The translations under genes and the position numbers were made by a program. 64,000 nt of DNA, taken from assembly GCF_003721595.1 (NCBI RefSeq), contig NZ_RJJR01000004.1, forward strand, positions 296,809 to 360,808, given 5' to 3'. Positions 41,238 to 49,404 of the stretch are shown one piece after another; position 1 is the first letter of the stretch; each line of letters starts with the position of its first letter. This stretch comes from Hanamia caeni. GTDB lineage: Bacteria; Bacteroidota; Bacteroidia; Chitinophagales; Chitinophagaceae. Below the pieces are notes generated by a model that had not been told where the DNA came from, made no database searches, and saw only the letters and a list, made by a program, of their open reading frames with translations.

Positions 41238-42776
41238 ATGGCTGTAAAAATTACCTGTTTTATCTTATTAAGCTCTTTCTTTTTTCCCTCTGCACAGGCG
41301 CAAAAGAAAACAACACTAAAACCCAACGTCATTTACATCTATGTCGATGACCTTGGGTATGGAGATTTGAGCTGTTATGGAGCAACAAAAATCGCTACGC
41401 CGAATGTGGACCGCCTGTCATCTCATGGTATCCGGTTTACCGACGCCCACAGTACTTCAGCTACGTGTACGCCCTCCCGTTATGCCCTGTTGACAGGCCG
41501 CTATCCATGGCGACAGGAGGGAACACACATTCTGCCCGGCGATGCGGCGCTGATCATTCCTACAGATAAAACTACCTTGCCAAAAGTTTTTAAAAATGCG
41601 GGGTATACAACAGGCATAGTAGGCAAATGGCATCTTGGTTTAGGTGGGCAGGTTGAAAAAAACTGGAATGGAGAAATAAAACCAGGCCCTAACGAAGCAG
41701 GCTTTGATTATTCTTTTATTTTTCCCGCCACTGCAGACAGGGTGCCAACTGTTTTTTTAGAAAACCATCGCGTGATTGCAGTCGACAGCGCCGATCCTAT
41801 TGAAGTAAGTTATGACCATAAAGTCGGCAATGACCCAACAGGTAAAGAACACCCCGAACTTTTAAAAATGAAATCATCGCCAGGGCAGGGGCACGATCAA
41901 ACGATTGTCAATGGTATCGGGCGTATTGGCTACATGAGCGGGGGACATACGGCAAGGTGGACAGATGAAGAAATGCCGCTTACATTCTTGCAAAAAGCTA
42001 AAAATTTTATTGAGCAAAATAAACAACATCCTTTCTTTCTTTATTATGCAATGACCGAGCCACATGTACCGCGCATGCCGGCGACTATGTTCAAAGGGAA
42101 AAGTGGTTTAGGATTTAGAGGCGATGCTATTTTAGAGATGGATTGGGCGGTAGGAGAAATTTTGAAAGAAGTAGAGGAATCAGGCATTGAAAAAAATACT
42201 ATTATCATTTTTTCCAGCGATAACGGACCAGTGCTGGATGACGGTTACCAGGATGGAGCCGTCACACAATTGAACGGTCACACACCCTGGGGGCCGTTAC
42301 GTGGTGGGAAATACAGCGCCTTCGAGGCAGGCACAAGAATTCCTTTTATAATTAGCTGGCCCGGAAAAATCAAATCGAAAGTTTCCGACGCTTTGATTTG
42401 CCAGGTGGATTTGCTGGCTTCATTTTCCAAACTTCTTAACCAAAAAATTCCTGCCGGCGATGCTATGGATAGTGAAAATATGTTGGATGCACTGATGGGT
42501 AAAAATAATAATGGCCGGTCGGAACTGGTAGAGCAGGGCGGGGCGCTTTCGATCGTAAAAAATGGATGGAAATATATAGAACCCAATAAGGGGGTATCTT
42601 ATTATAAACTTACCGCAATCGAAAGCGGTAATTCTCCTAGACCGCAATTATACAATCTGAAAAATGATATAGGAGAGAAAAATAACCTTGCAGAAAAATA
42701 TCCCGAAATAGTAAAAAAATTGTCAGGCGACCTGGAAAAAATAAAAAGCAGGAGTTACGGGCAACAAAAGAATTAA
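41238..42776 (+). CDS. Sulfatase, S1 family, cysteine type (GalNAc/Gal-6-sulfatase-like)
   Basis: The preferred start is the ATG at 41238, giving 512 residues with a signal peptide ending at AQAQ; an ATG at 41079 would overlap the previous gene by 92 bp and add a non-signal extension. NVIYIYVDDLGYGDLSCYG and the maturation motif Cys77-Thr-Pro-Ser-Arg (ATCTPSRYALLTGRYPW) are followed by GIVGKWHLGLGG, AMTEPHVPR and FSSDNGPVLDDGY. The opening and the IGRIGYMSGGHTARW insert resemble S1 sulfatases active on 6-sulfated galactose or GalNAc. It is third in the sulfatase set and precedes the formylglycine-generating enzyme. Confidence 0.9.
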   Translation: MAVKITCFILLSSFFFPSAQAQKKTTLKPNVIYIYVDDLGYGDLSCYGATKIATPNVDRLSSHGIRFTDAHSTSATCTPSRYALLTGRYPWRQEGTHILPGDAALIIPTDKTTLPKVFKNAGYTTGIVGKWHLGLGGQVEKNWNGEIKPGPNEAGFDYSFIFPATADRVPTVFLENHRVIAVDSADPIEVSYDHKVGNDPTGKEHPELLKMKSSPGQGHDQTIVNGIGRIGYMSGGHTARWTDEEMPLTFLQKAKNFIEQNKQHPFFLYYAMTEPHVPRMPATMFKGKSGLGFRGDAILEMDWAVGEILKEVEESGIEKNTIIIFSSDNGPVLDDGYQDGAVTQLNGHTPWGPLRGGKYSAFEAGTRIPFIISWPGKIKSKVSDALICQVDLLASFSKLLNQKIPAGDAMDSENMLDALMGKNNNGRSELVEQGGALSIVKNGWKYIEPNKGVSYYKLTAIESGNSPRPQLYNLKNDIGEKNNLAEKYPEIVKKLSGDLEKIKSRSYGQQKN

Positions 42777-42865
42777 TAGTGAAAATTAAAAGGAACGAAA
42801 AAACGTTAAAAATAGTTCTGGTTTTCTTACCCGTATTGTTTTCGCTACAGTTACTGCACGAAACA

Positions 42866-43075
42866 GCAGATACTGTAAAATATTCAGGAAGCATGTACTA
42901 CCCGATTATTACCGCTGCAAGGGTACCCATGATTCAATGAAATAAAAAATCACCGCCGAAATGCCCGGACTTACTATTTATTATACTTTTGACAGAACAG
43001 ACCCGGATAATTTTTACCCGGCTTATTCCGGAGTTCCGTTGGGGATTCCAAAACTCAAAAAAGACTTAGGACAAA
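42866..43075 (+). pseudogene. Decayed copy of the 3' end of the second GH20 gene
   Basis: The DNA closely follows 39288-39470 of the GH20 gene: the decoded pieces VKYSGSMYYPIITAA and then, in another frame, MPGLTIYYTFDRTDPDNFYP correspond to its C-terminal domain. A small deletion near 42940 brings a stop codon and shifts the frame, and the last part is shortened. It lies between the third sulfatase and the FGE gene, showing that a GH20 gene or its end was duplicated here and lost. 42777-42865 holds nothing recognisable. Confidence 0.75.
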
Positions 43076-43085
43076 AGAACAATCA

Positions 43086-44204
43086 ATGAACTCAAAATCG
43101 GTAAAAAATATTTTCTTCTTATCTGTTGCTTTACTGTTGTTCTCATGCAATCAAAACAGGAACGCAACAACGATAGAGGCAAAAAAAGATTCTGCTACAT
43201 CCTGTATGATGGTACCTGCGAGGTTTTCAGCTACTCCTGTTGATTCTTCATTAAAATTTAATGGTGATACTTCTGCTAAAGGAATGGTGTTCATAAAAGG
43301 CGGCACTTTCATGATGGGCGGCGATAATTCCCAGGCAAGTGCGGATGAATATCCAAAACACAAAGTTCGGGTAGGTAGTTTTTGGATGGATGCCAATGAG
43401 GTGACCAATGCAGAGTTTGCAAAATTTGTAAAAGCAACTCATTACGTTACCACTGCAGAAAGAAAACCAAATTGGGAAGAGATGAAATCGACCCTTCCTC
43501 CTGGTACGCCAAAGCCACCCGACAGTGTATTAGTAGCGGCATCGCTGGTCTTTCGCCAGACTTCCGGGCCCGTTGATTTAAACGATTACAGCCAGTGGTG
43601 GAGTTGGGTAAAAGGCGCAGATTGGCAGCATCCCGAAGGCCCCGGTAGCAGTATTGTAGGGAAAGAAAATTATCCCGTCGTACAGGTGAGCTGGTATGAT
43701 GCGATGGCTTATTGTAAATGGGCCGGAAAGCGCTTACCGACCGAGGCTGAATGGGAGTATGCTGCAAGAGGAGGCCTTGAAAATAATATTTATCCCTGGG
43801 GAAATGAATCGATAAATGAAGGCAAAGCCAAAGCCAATTCCTGGGGTGGTAAATTTCCCTACTATAATGATGATAAGGATGGATTTGTAAAACTGGCGCC
43901 TGTAAAATCGTTTATGCCTAACCGTTATGGACTTTACGATATGGCGGGAAATGTTTGGGAATGGTGTAGCGACTGGTACGACGCCAATTATTATCAAACA
44001 TTTGCCAACAAGGTAGCAGTATATCCAAAAGGGCCTGCAAAAAGCTATGATCCAATGGAACCATATACGCCTAAAAGAAGTTTGCGGGGCGGGAGTTTTT
44101 TATGCAATGACAGTTATTGCAGCGGTTATCGTGTGGCCCGTCGCATGAAAAGCAGTCCTGATACCGGTTTGGAACATACGGGATTTCGTTGTGTGAAAGA
44201 TTAG
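43086..44204 (+). CDS. Formylglycine-generating enzyme (SUMF1-type), lipoprotein
   Basis: A 372-residue protein with a lipoprotein signal ending at Cys21 (LLLFSC-NQN) followed by a full SUMF1/FGE-sulfatase fold: MVFIKGGTFMMGG, DANEVTNAEFAKFV, PVVQVSWYDAMAYCKWAGKRLPTEAEWEYAARGG, and the C-terminal active site GGSFLCNDSYCSGYRVARRM. The cysteines Cys340 and Cys345 have the C-x4-C spacing of the copper-binding catalytic pair in true FGEs (human Cys336/Cys341), unlike many SUMF1-domain proteins. It would oxidise the CxPSR cysteine of the three sulfatases. A lipid anchor places it outside the cytoplasm, so maturation should occur during or after export. Confidence 0.9.
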   Translation: MNSKSVKNIFFLSVALLLFSCNQNRNATTIEAKKDSATSCMMVPARFSATPVDSSLKFNGDTSAKGMVFIKGGTFMMGGDNSQASADEYPKHKVRVGSFWMDANEVTNAEFAKFVKATHYVTTAERKPNWEEMKSTLPPGTPKPPDSVLVAASLVFRQTSGPVDLNDYSQWWSWVKGADWQHPEGPGSSIVGKENYPVVQVSWYDAMAYCKWAGKRLPTEAEWEYAARGGLENNIYPWGNESINEGKAKANSWGGKFPYYNDDKDGFVKLAPVKSFMPNRYGLYDMAGNVWEWCSDWYDANYYQTFANKVAVYPKGPAKSYDPMEPYTPKRSLRGGSFLCNDSYCSGYRVARRMKSSPDTGLEHTGFRCVKD

Positions 44205-44522
44205 AAGTTTATGTTTTAAAGACTTTTTCGATTTCAAATGGAAAAGATATCAAGTAAAGCCTTCTTTACTTTTATATCAATATTTTTTCCTGTTGCCATT
44301 TTGTTACCTGTCGTCCGAAACAATAAATATACTGCGTTTTTCAAATTTTGTATCGGGGAAATAATAGTTGCAAACAGTAAATAAGGAAATATCGTAATTT
44401 TTATTTGCATTTGGCATTGCTCTACTTCTAAGTCCGGACTTTCAGGGTTATGTGTGCATCCGATTTCTAATTAAAAGATCTCAACGATGCCAATACAGTT
44501 GTAACATTATAGGTGCCACCCT
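44205..44522. other. Convergent intergenic region between FGE and histidine kinase genes
   Basis: No gene is visible in these 318 bp. Apart from the terminator-like hairpin listed separately, it is AT-rich sequence marking the right end of the PUL. Confidence 0.5.
44252..44271. terminator. Terminator-like hairpin after the FGE gene
   Basis: AAGTAAAG and CTTTACTT form an 8-bp stem with a 4-nt CCTT loop, followed by TTATAT. The stem is AT-rich, so termination would be moderate. It is 48 bp after the FGE stop and could act in both directions. Confidence 0.4.
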
Positions 44523-45824
44523 TCATTTTATTGGATTCACTTTTGATTCATCACGATAACTTTTTGCAGCATTAAAAGAAATAACAAACCTGTGTTTGTT
44601 TTGGTTAAAGCTATATTGGATGGAAAAGCCGGAAGTATCACAAATTTGTTTGATGATGGAAAGGCCCAGGCCATTGCTATCACTCTGATGAATCGGTTTT
44701 AAAAAACGGCGGTAAAGCATTGTTTCAATAAGCATCGATTGTGTGCTGGTGTTCGCAATTTCCAGAAAATTTTTGGTGAGGCTGATAGAAATCTCTCCGC
44801 CGTTGTAATTGTGCCTCGTGGCGTTGCTTAACAGATTATTGATTAAAATTTCAGCAAGATCTTTGTTCATGCTTACTACTGCAGGAAGCAAATCAGCATG
44901 CAATGAAATGTTCTCTGTTTGCCAAAGCTCATTAAAATCGGTTACCTTTTCTTGCAGCATCGATTTTAAATCAACGGATTGAAGTGTTTCAAACTGGTTG
45001 TTTTCAATTTTTGCCAGCAACAAAAGCGACTGGTTAAGCCTGGTAAGTTTTTGTAACGAATTGTAAGCTGCCTGCAAAGCTTCACTCTGCTTTTGGGTAA
45101 GACTTTCGTCCTGTAAGATTAGGTCCAGCTTGGAGCGGATGACGGCTAATGGCGTTTGAATTTCGTGCGAAGCGTTTTCGCTGAATGTTTTTAATGACAA
45201 GTAATCCAACTTTGCCTGCCGGGTTATTTTCTCAAGTGTTTGGTTCATCAATTGAAACTCATTAATGGCTGAAGGCGATAATTGCAGAGCCGCTGTTTCT
45301 CCTACTTTAAAATCTTTTACCGCATCCAGCGACTGATAAAATGGCTTCCAGATTCGTTTCAGAACGATCCGGTTAATAAGGAAAGTAACCAGCAGTATCA
45401 CAAGAATAGTAATAAAAGCAATGATTAAAATTGACTGGGTGAGGTTTTCCGTTGCCTCCAAAGATTTGGATACTGTTGCCTGGTACCATTGCTGTCCAAC
45501 TTTGGTGCTAAATGCAAGTTGCCTGAATTTTTCACCACCGCCATCGCCGTCGTGCTCTTTGACAAAGCGGGTTGTAAACCGGGGCGTAAGATTTTTCTGA
45601 ATTGGCTGATACCGGATCAGTTGATCTTTTACAGAAATATTTTCCGGTAAGCGGTTGTGTTCTTTTACAAAAGTTTCAATTTCCCTTTGTTCAATTTTCA
45701 AATCCTGGTCTATTTGTGACATTAATACATAATGCAGCGTAAAATAAAACGCGATGCAGGCAATCAAAAAAATGATTACGGTGGCTACCACGTTTATCCG
45801 GCTGTATTTTGCAAAAAGCTTCAT
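44523..45824 (-). CDS. Sensor histidine kinase
   Basis: A 433-residue inner-membrane kinase. Membrane segments at ~11-31 and ~131-151 enclose an extracytoplasmic sensor of ~100 residues. The dimerisation domain has the phosphate-accepting His220 in SENASHEIQTPLAVIRSKLDLIL; the ATPase domain has ILINNLLSNATRHN (N box) and SNGLGLSIIKQICD (G2). The region after the second segment is only HAMP-like. Its ATG overlaps the stop of the response regulator gene by 4 bp. It likely senses envelope stress or a toxic compound and controls the divergent RND efflux operon. Confidence 0.93.
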   Translation of the reverse strand: MKLFAKYSRINVVATVIIFLIACIAFYFTLHYVLMSQIDQDLKIEQREIETFVKEHNRLPENISVKDQLIRYQPIQKNLTPRFTTRFVKEHDGDGGGEKFRQLAFSTKVGQQWYQATVSKSLEATENLTQSILIIAFITILVILLVTFLINRIVLKRIWKPFYQSLDAVKDFKVGETAALQLSPSAINEFQLMNQTLEKITRQAKLDYLSLKTFSENASHEIQTPLAVIRSKLDLILQDESLTQKQSEALQAAYNSLQKLTRLNQSLLLLAKIENNQFETLQSVDLKSMLQEKVTDFNELWQTENISLHADLLPAVVSMNKDLAEILINNLLSNATRHNYNGGEISISLTKNFLEIANTSTQSMLIETMLYRRFLKPIHQSDSNGLGLSIIKQICDTSGFSIQYSFNQNKHRFVISFNAAKSYRDESKVNPIK

Positions 45825-46498
45825 GCTAACGAAAATTTATATCCCATTCCATAAACCGATTTGATATAGTCATCCGCTCCGGCTTTCATCAATTTTCGCC
45901 GCAGGTTTTTAATATGGGTGTAGATAAAATCATAATTATCTGCCATGTCCATATCATCGCCCCACAGATGAATTACGATTGCATTTTTTGTGATAACCTT
46001 GTTTTTATTACTGATAAAATAGAGCAGCAGTTCGTATTCTTTTTTGGTTAGCTCAACCAGGCTATCATCAACAGTTACCGTTTTTTCGTTCAGGTCCAAT
46101 TCTATCATATCAAACCGGATAATGTTTTTGCCATCAAAAGATTTACGGCGTATGATGGCCTCCACCCTTGCTGCCAGTTCTGATAAATGAAAAGGTTTTG
46201 AGAGGTAATCATCTGCTCCTTCCTTTAATCCGGTGACTTTATCATCAATGGAATTTTTTGCAGAAATAATTAATACACCATCTATTTTATTGTCTCTTTT
46301 CAGTTCTTTTAAAATGTCCATCCCGCTTCCGTTTGGCAGCGTTATATCCAGCACGATACAGGCATAATCATACAACGAAATCTTTTCTAAGGCAGTGTCA
46401 AAATCAAAGGCCTGTTCACAGGTAAACTGTTCATTACTCAGGTAATCACAAATGCTTTGCGACAATTCTTTTTCATCTTCCACAATTAAAATCTTCAT
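45821..46498 (-). CDS. OmpR/PhoB-family response regulator
   Basis: A 225-residue regulator: receiver domain (1-120) with the acidic pocket VEDEKE, phosphorylated Asp51 in VLDITLPNGSG and Lys near 102 (DYLSKPFHLSEL), then a winged-helix DNA-binding domain (~130-222, ELTKKEYELLLYFISNKNKVITKNAIVIHLWG ... NLRRKL). It sits between the small EamA gene (2 bp gap) and the kinase gene (4 bp overlap). Proteins of this family bind direct repeats spaced by 11 bp, and such repeats occur upstream of this operon. Confidence 0.94.
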   Translation of the reverse strand: MKILIVEDEKELSQSICDYLSNEQFTCEQAFDFDTALEKISLYDYACIVLDITLPNGSGMDILKELKRDNKIDGVLIISAKNSIDDKVTGLKEGADDYLSKPFHLSELAARVEAIIRRKSFDGKNIIRFDMIELDLNEKTVTVDDSLVELTKKEYELLLYFISNKNKVITKNAIVIHLWGDDMDMADNYDFIYTHIKNLRRKLMKAGADDYIKSVYGMGYKFSLA

Positions 46499-46500
46499 AA

Positions 46501-46914
46501 TTACTTAATGATTATAAGGGTGCCTATGATAATTAATATAGCGCCCGCAGCGGTTTTCCACGTCAGCGTTTCACCTAAAAATAATGCCGAGAGGATGATG
46601 GCTAACGCAACGCTTAGCTTGTCCACCGGCGCTACCTGTGATACATTTCCCAATTGCAAAGCCCTGAAATAAAATATCCATGAAAGGCCGGTGGCGATAC
46701 CCGACAACACAAGAAAAATAATATTTTGTTTTGATAAGGTGGTAATAGATCCCGCACCTCCTTTTACAAGAGCAATCGTCCAGGCGAGGATAAGGATAAC
46801 CACAGTCCTGATAGCTGTAGCCAGATCAGAATCCACACCCTTGACGCCTACTTTGGCAAAAATGGCTGTAAGGGCTGCGAAAAAAGCCGAAAGCAAAGCA
46901 TATGTCCACCACAT
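46501..46914 (-). CDS. Small EamA-domain (drug/metabolite transporter) membrane protein
   Basis: From the ATG at 46914 this is a 137-residue protein with four to five membrane segments making a single EamA unit (WWTYALLSAFFAALTAIFAKVGVKGV, then GIATGLSWIFYFRALQLGNVSQVAPVDKLSVALAIILSALFLGETLTWKTAAGAILIIIGTLI). A GTG at 46935 could add seven residues. Full-size DMT exporters have two such units, so this one would act as a dimer. It is the first gene of an operon with the response regulator and kinase. Substrate unknown. Confidence 0.88.
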   Translation of the reverse strand: MWWTYALLSAFFAALTAIFAKVGVKGVDSDLATAIRTVVILILAWTIALVKGGAGSITTLSKQNIIFLVLSGIATGLSWIFYFRALQLGNVSQVAPVDKLSVALAIILSALFLGETLTWKTAAGAILIIIGTLIIIK

Positions 46915-46949
46915 AATTGATTTTTTAAGCAGCACTAAAGTTGAAGAAT

Positions 46950-47026
46950 AATTCTGTAAAAATTCTGAAGTCTGAAAAACTGTTGGTCATTTTAAAAATA
47001 TCACGCTTCAGAATTTCACCAGAATT
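46950..47026. promoter_or_regulatory. Response-regulator-type binding region: AATTCTG direct repeats mirrored by CAGAATT
   Basis: AATTCTG occurs at 46950 and 46961, exactly 11 bp apart. Its reverse complement CAGAATT occurs at 47009 and 47020, again 11 bp apart. The inner halves extend to a 10-bp inverted repeat (AATTCTGAAG and CTTCAGAATT). The region lies between the divergent eamA-regulator-kinase operon and the RND efflux operon, so one OmpR-type regulator could control both. Confidence 0.6.
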
Positions 47027-47041
47027 CACTTTTACGTTTAC

Positions 47042-47191
47042 TTAAAAAATTTTTACGATGAGAAGAGATGGCAAAAAATTGTAAAGGCTAATGGCGAATT
47101 GAATTATGAAGCAGATGTAGCAGGTAAAGATGTTTTATTTGATACCAACTGCCATCCTCTTCAACCTAAGAAGGAAGTTGAAATAAATTAA
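47042..47191 (+). pseudogene. Possible remnant of a small periplasmic (PepSY-like) protein
   Basis: A frame with no start codon gives ~49 residues ending at TAA 47189: DEKRWQKIVKANGELNYE, then ADVAGKDVLFDTNCHPL and a charged end. The second part resembles the last strand pair of PepSY-like (DUF2874) proteins, where a YEADL/VFD pattern is usual. Without an N-terminus or signal it is likely a leftover. A short real gene with an unusual start cannot be excluded. Confidence 0.3.
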
Positions 47192-47224
47192 CATTGATTG
47201 GGTAAAATAAAGTCTCAGAAAAGG

Positions 47225-48460
47225 ATGAAGGATATAGTTCTTAGTGTGCTATTTTTTTTCACTGCGTTGTTTGGTCATGCGCAAATTCATTCGCTTGATT
47301 ATTTTCTTCAGCAAGCTTCGCAAAACAGTCCTGTGATAAAGGATTATCAAAATCAGATTTTGATTGCGCAGATAGACAGCCAGATGCTGAGAGCTTCATT
47401 GAAGACGCACTTGAATTTTTTAAACACGGATAGCTATGCACCGGTTATTCATGGTTGGGGCTACGATCCTGCGATTACCAATTTTGCTAATGTTACAGCT
47501 ATCTTCCAGGTCAACAGAAATTTTATTACGCCAAAGAATATGGTGACTCAGTTGCGAACGCTTGACTTGCAAAGAAGAGCTTTGGTTGATACGATTCAGT
47601 TATCGCAAAGAGATTTAGTAAGAACTATCACAGACCAATACGTTACCGCATATGCAGACCAATTAGGTGTTGAGTATACCGAAGAAGTTTTTGACCTGAT
47701 GAAGGAAGAAGAGTTGCTGCTTAAAAAATTGGCAGAGCAAAACGTGTTTAAGCAAACCGATTACCTGAATTTTTATGTAACGATGCAGCAGCAGGAACTT
47801 GCATACCTACAGGCTCAGAACCAATATGCAGCAGATTATTTAACGCTGAATTATCTCGCCGGAATTGTTGATACCACTGTTCAGCATTTAGAAAAACCTG
47901 ATATAGAGAAAGCACTGGAAAATAATGCAGAGCAGCCTGTTTTTTTAAAAGCCTTTACAACTGACAGCCTTCGTCTTGCCAATGAAAAGGAATTAATATC
48001 TTATCAATATAAACCAAAGATCGGCGCTTATGTGGACGGGGGATACAATTCCAGCCTGCAGGTAACGCCGTATAAAAATTTTGGTTTCAGTGCCGGCCTG
48101 AGCCTGACGATTCCGATTTATGACGGGCATCAAAAACAAATGAAATATACACAGGTGAATATCCGTGAGCGGACTCGTGAGACGAACAAGCAGTTTTTTG
48201 TAAACCAGTACACGCAACAGATTGCAGTGTTAAAGCAACAACTGATTGGCATTGATTCGCTGGTGCCCAAAATCAATAAACAAATTGAATACGCGCATAC
48301 GCTCATCTTAGCGAATAATAAATTGCTGCAGGCCGGTGATATTCTGATGCGTGATTATGTAATTGCAATCAATAATTATTTGAGTGCGCAAAATATGCTC
48401 ACGCAAAATACCATCAGCCGTTTGCGAATTATAAACCAGATTAATTATTGGCATCAATAA
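47225..48460 (+). CDS. TolC-family outer membrane efflux protein
   Basis: From the ATG at 47225 the protein has 411 residues with a signal peptide ending near FGHAQ; a TTG at 47198 would add nine residues ahead of the signal and is less likely. The long alpha-helical stretches with regularly placed Gln/Leu (for example EEELLLKKLAEQNVFKQTDYLNFYVTMQQQELAYLQAQNQY) and the barrel segment YKPKIGAYVDGGYNSSLQVTPYKNFGFSAGLSLTIPIYDGHQKQ are typical of TolC channels, which are built of two repeated halves. It is the first gene of the efflux operon; the adaptor follows after 8 bp. Confidence 0.92.
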   Translation: MKDIVLSVLFFFTALFGHAQIHSLDYFLQQASQNSPVIKDYQNQILIAQIDSQMLRASLKTHLNFLNTDSYAPVIHGWGYDPAITNFANVTAIFQVNRNFITPKNMVTQLRTLDLQRRALVDTIQLSQRDLVRTITDQYVTAYADQLGVEYTEEVFDLMKEEELLLKKLAEQNVFKQTDYLNFYVTMQQQELAYLQAQNQYAADYLTLNYLAGIVDTTVQHLEKPDIEKALENNAEQPVFLKAFTTDSLRLANEKELISYQYKPKIGAYVDGGYNSSLQVTPYKNFGFSAGLSLTIPIYDGHQKQMKYTQVNIRERTRETNKQFFVNQYTQQIAVLKQQLIGIDSLVPKINKQIEYAHTLILANNKLLQAGDILMRDYVIAINNYLSAQNMLTQNTISRLRIINQINYWHQ

Positions 48461-48468
48461 ATCTATCC

Positions 48469-49404
48469 ATGAGAAAATATTTTTTAATACTATTTGCTCT
48501 TTTACTGTTACTTGTTGCCTGTAAAAATAAACAGCCGTCGTCAGATGCAGAGCAGTCTGCAACGGAAGAAGCAGGCACACCGGTCACAGTAACTTCTGTT
48601 GAAACAAGAAACTTGGACGACTATGTAGAACTGAATGCAACAGCCACCTACCAGCAAAACAATGTTATAAAAGCCTCTGCCAATGGCTATCTCACATCGA
48701 TACATATTAAGATTGGCGAAATGGTACATTCAGGGCAACCGGCATTTACGCTGCAAACGAAAGAGGCACATGCCCTGGGAAATACCATTAATAAACTCGA
48801 TTCTTCCTTTCATTTTTCAGGTATTATTCAAATTAAAGCTTCGGCCGGTGGATATATTCAAAGCCTTGACCACCAGGCCGGCGATTATGTTCAGGATGGC
48901 GAACAGCTTGCTGTGCTTGCCGATGCAAAAAGCTTCGGATTTATTTTGAATCTTCCTGTTGAATTGCGTCGTTATATAAGTACCGGCAAGAGCGTACAGG
49001 TAGATATGCCGGATGGAACACACGTAAATGGTGTCGTTTCTAATATACTGCCTAACGTGGATTCGGCATCTCAAACGCAAAATGTACTGATTAAAGTTCC
49101 CGTTTCTCAAAACATTCCACAAAACCTAATTGCAAAGGTGCGCATTGTGAAGGCAGAAAAAATGAATGCGACAACGCTTCCCAAAACCGCTGTGCTGGCA
49201 GATGAAGCGCAAAATAGTTTTTGGGTAATGAAGATGATTGAATCTGCTACGGCTGTAAAAGTGCCGGTGGTAAAAGGAATGGAAACAGCGGACCTGGTGG
49301 AAATTCTAAAGCCTCAATTTTCACCACAGGATAAAATTTTGCTTACAGGAAATTATGGTTTACCCGATACTGCCAAAGTAAAAATCATGAAGGAAGTTCA
49401 ATGA
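48469..49404 (+). CDS. RND efflux periplasmic adaptor (membrane fusion protein), lipoprotein
   Basis: From the ATG at 48469 the protein has 311 residues, with a lipobox cysteine at residue 18 (LLLLVAC-KNKQ). The barrel-sandwich half motifs VIKASANGYLTSIHIKIGEMVHSGQPAFTLQT and IIQIKASAGGYIQSLDHQAGDYVQDGEQLAVLAD surround a very short hairpin, so the usual coiled-coil arm is almost absent. The beta-barrel and membrane-proximal parts follow. It links the inner-membrane RND pump (next gene, 4-bp ATGA overlap) to the TolC protein. The shortened hairpin is a notable difference from AcrA-like adaptors. Confidence 0.92.
   Translation: MRKYFLILFALLLLLVACKNKQPSSDAEQSATEEAGTPVTVTSVETRNLDDYVELNATATYQQNNVIKASANGYLTSIHIKIGEMVHSGQPAFTLQTKEAHALGNTINKLDSSFHFSGIIQIKASAGGYIQSLDHQAGDYVQDGEQLAVLADAKSFGFILNLPVELRRYISTGKSVQVDMPDGTHVNGVVSNILPNVDSASQTQNVLIKVPVSQNIPQNLIAKVRIVKAEKMNATTLPKTAVLADEAQNSFWVMKMIESATAVKVPVVKGMETADLVEILKPQFSPQDKILLTGNYGLPDTAKVKIMKEVQ

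Noticed and set aside
43086..44204. Other SUMF1-domain protein (EgtB, PvdO or gliding-motility type)
   Set aside because: The C-terminal Cys340-x4-Cys345 pair in GGSFLCNDSYC and the sulfatase context fit a true formylglycine-generating enzyme.
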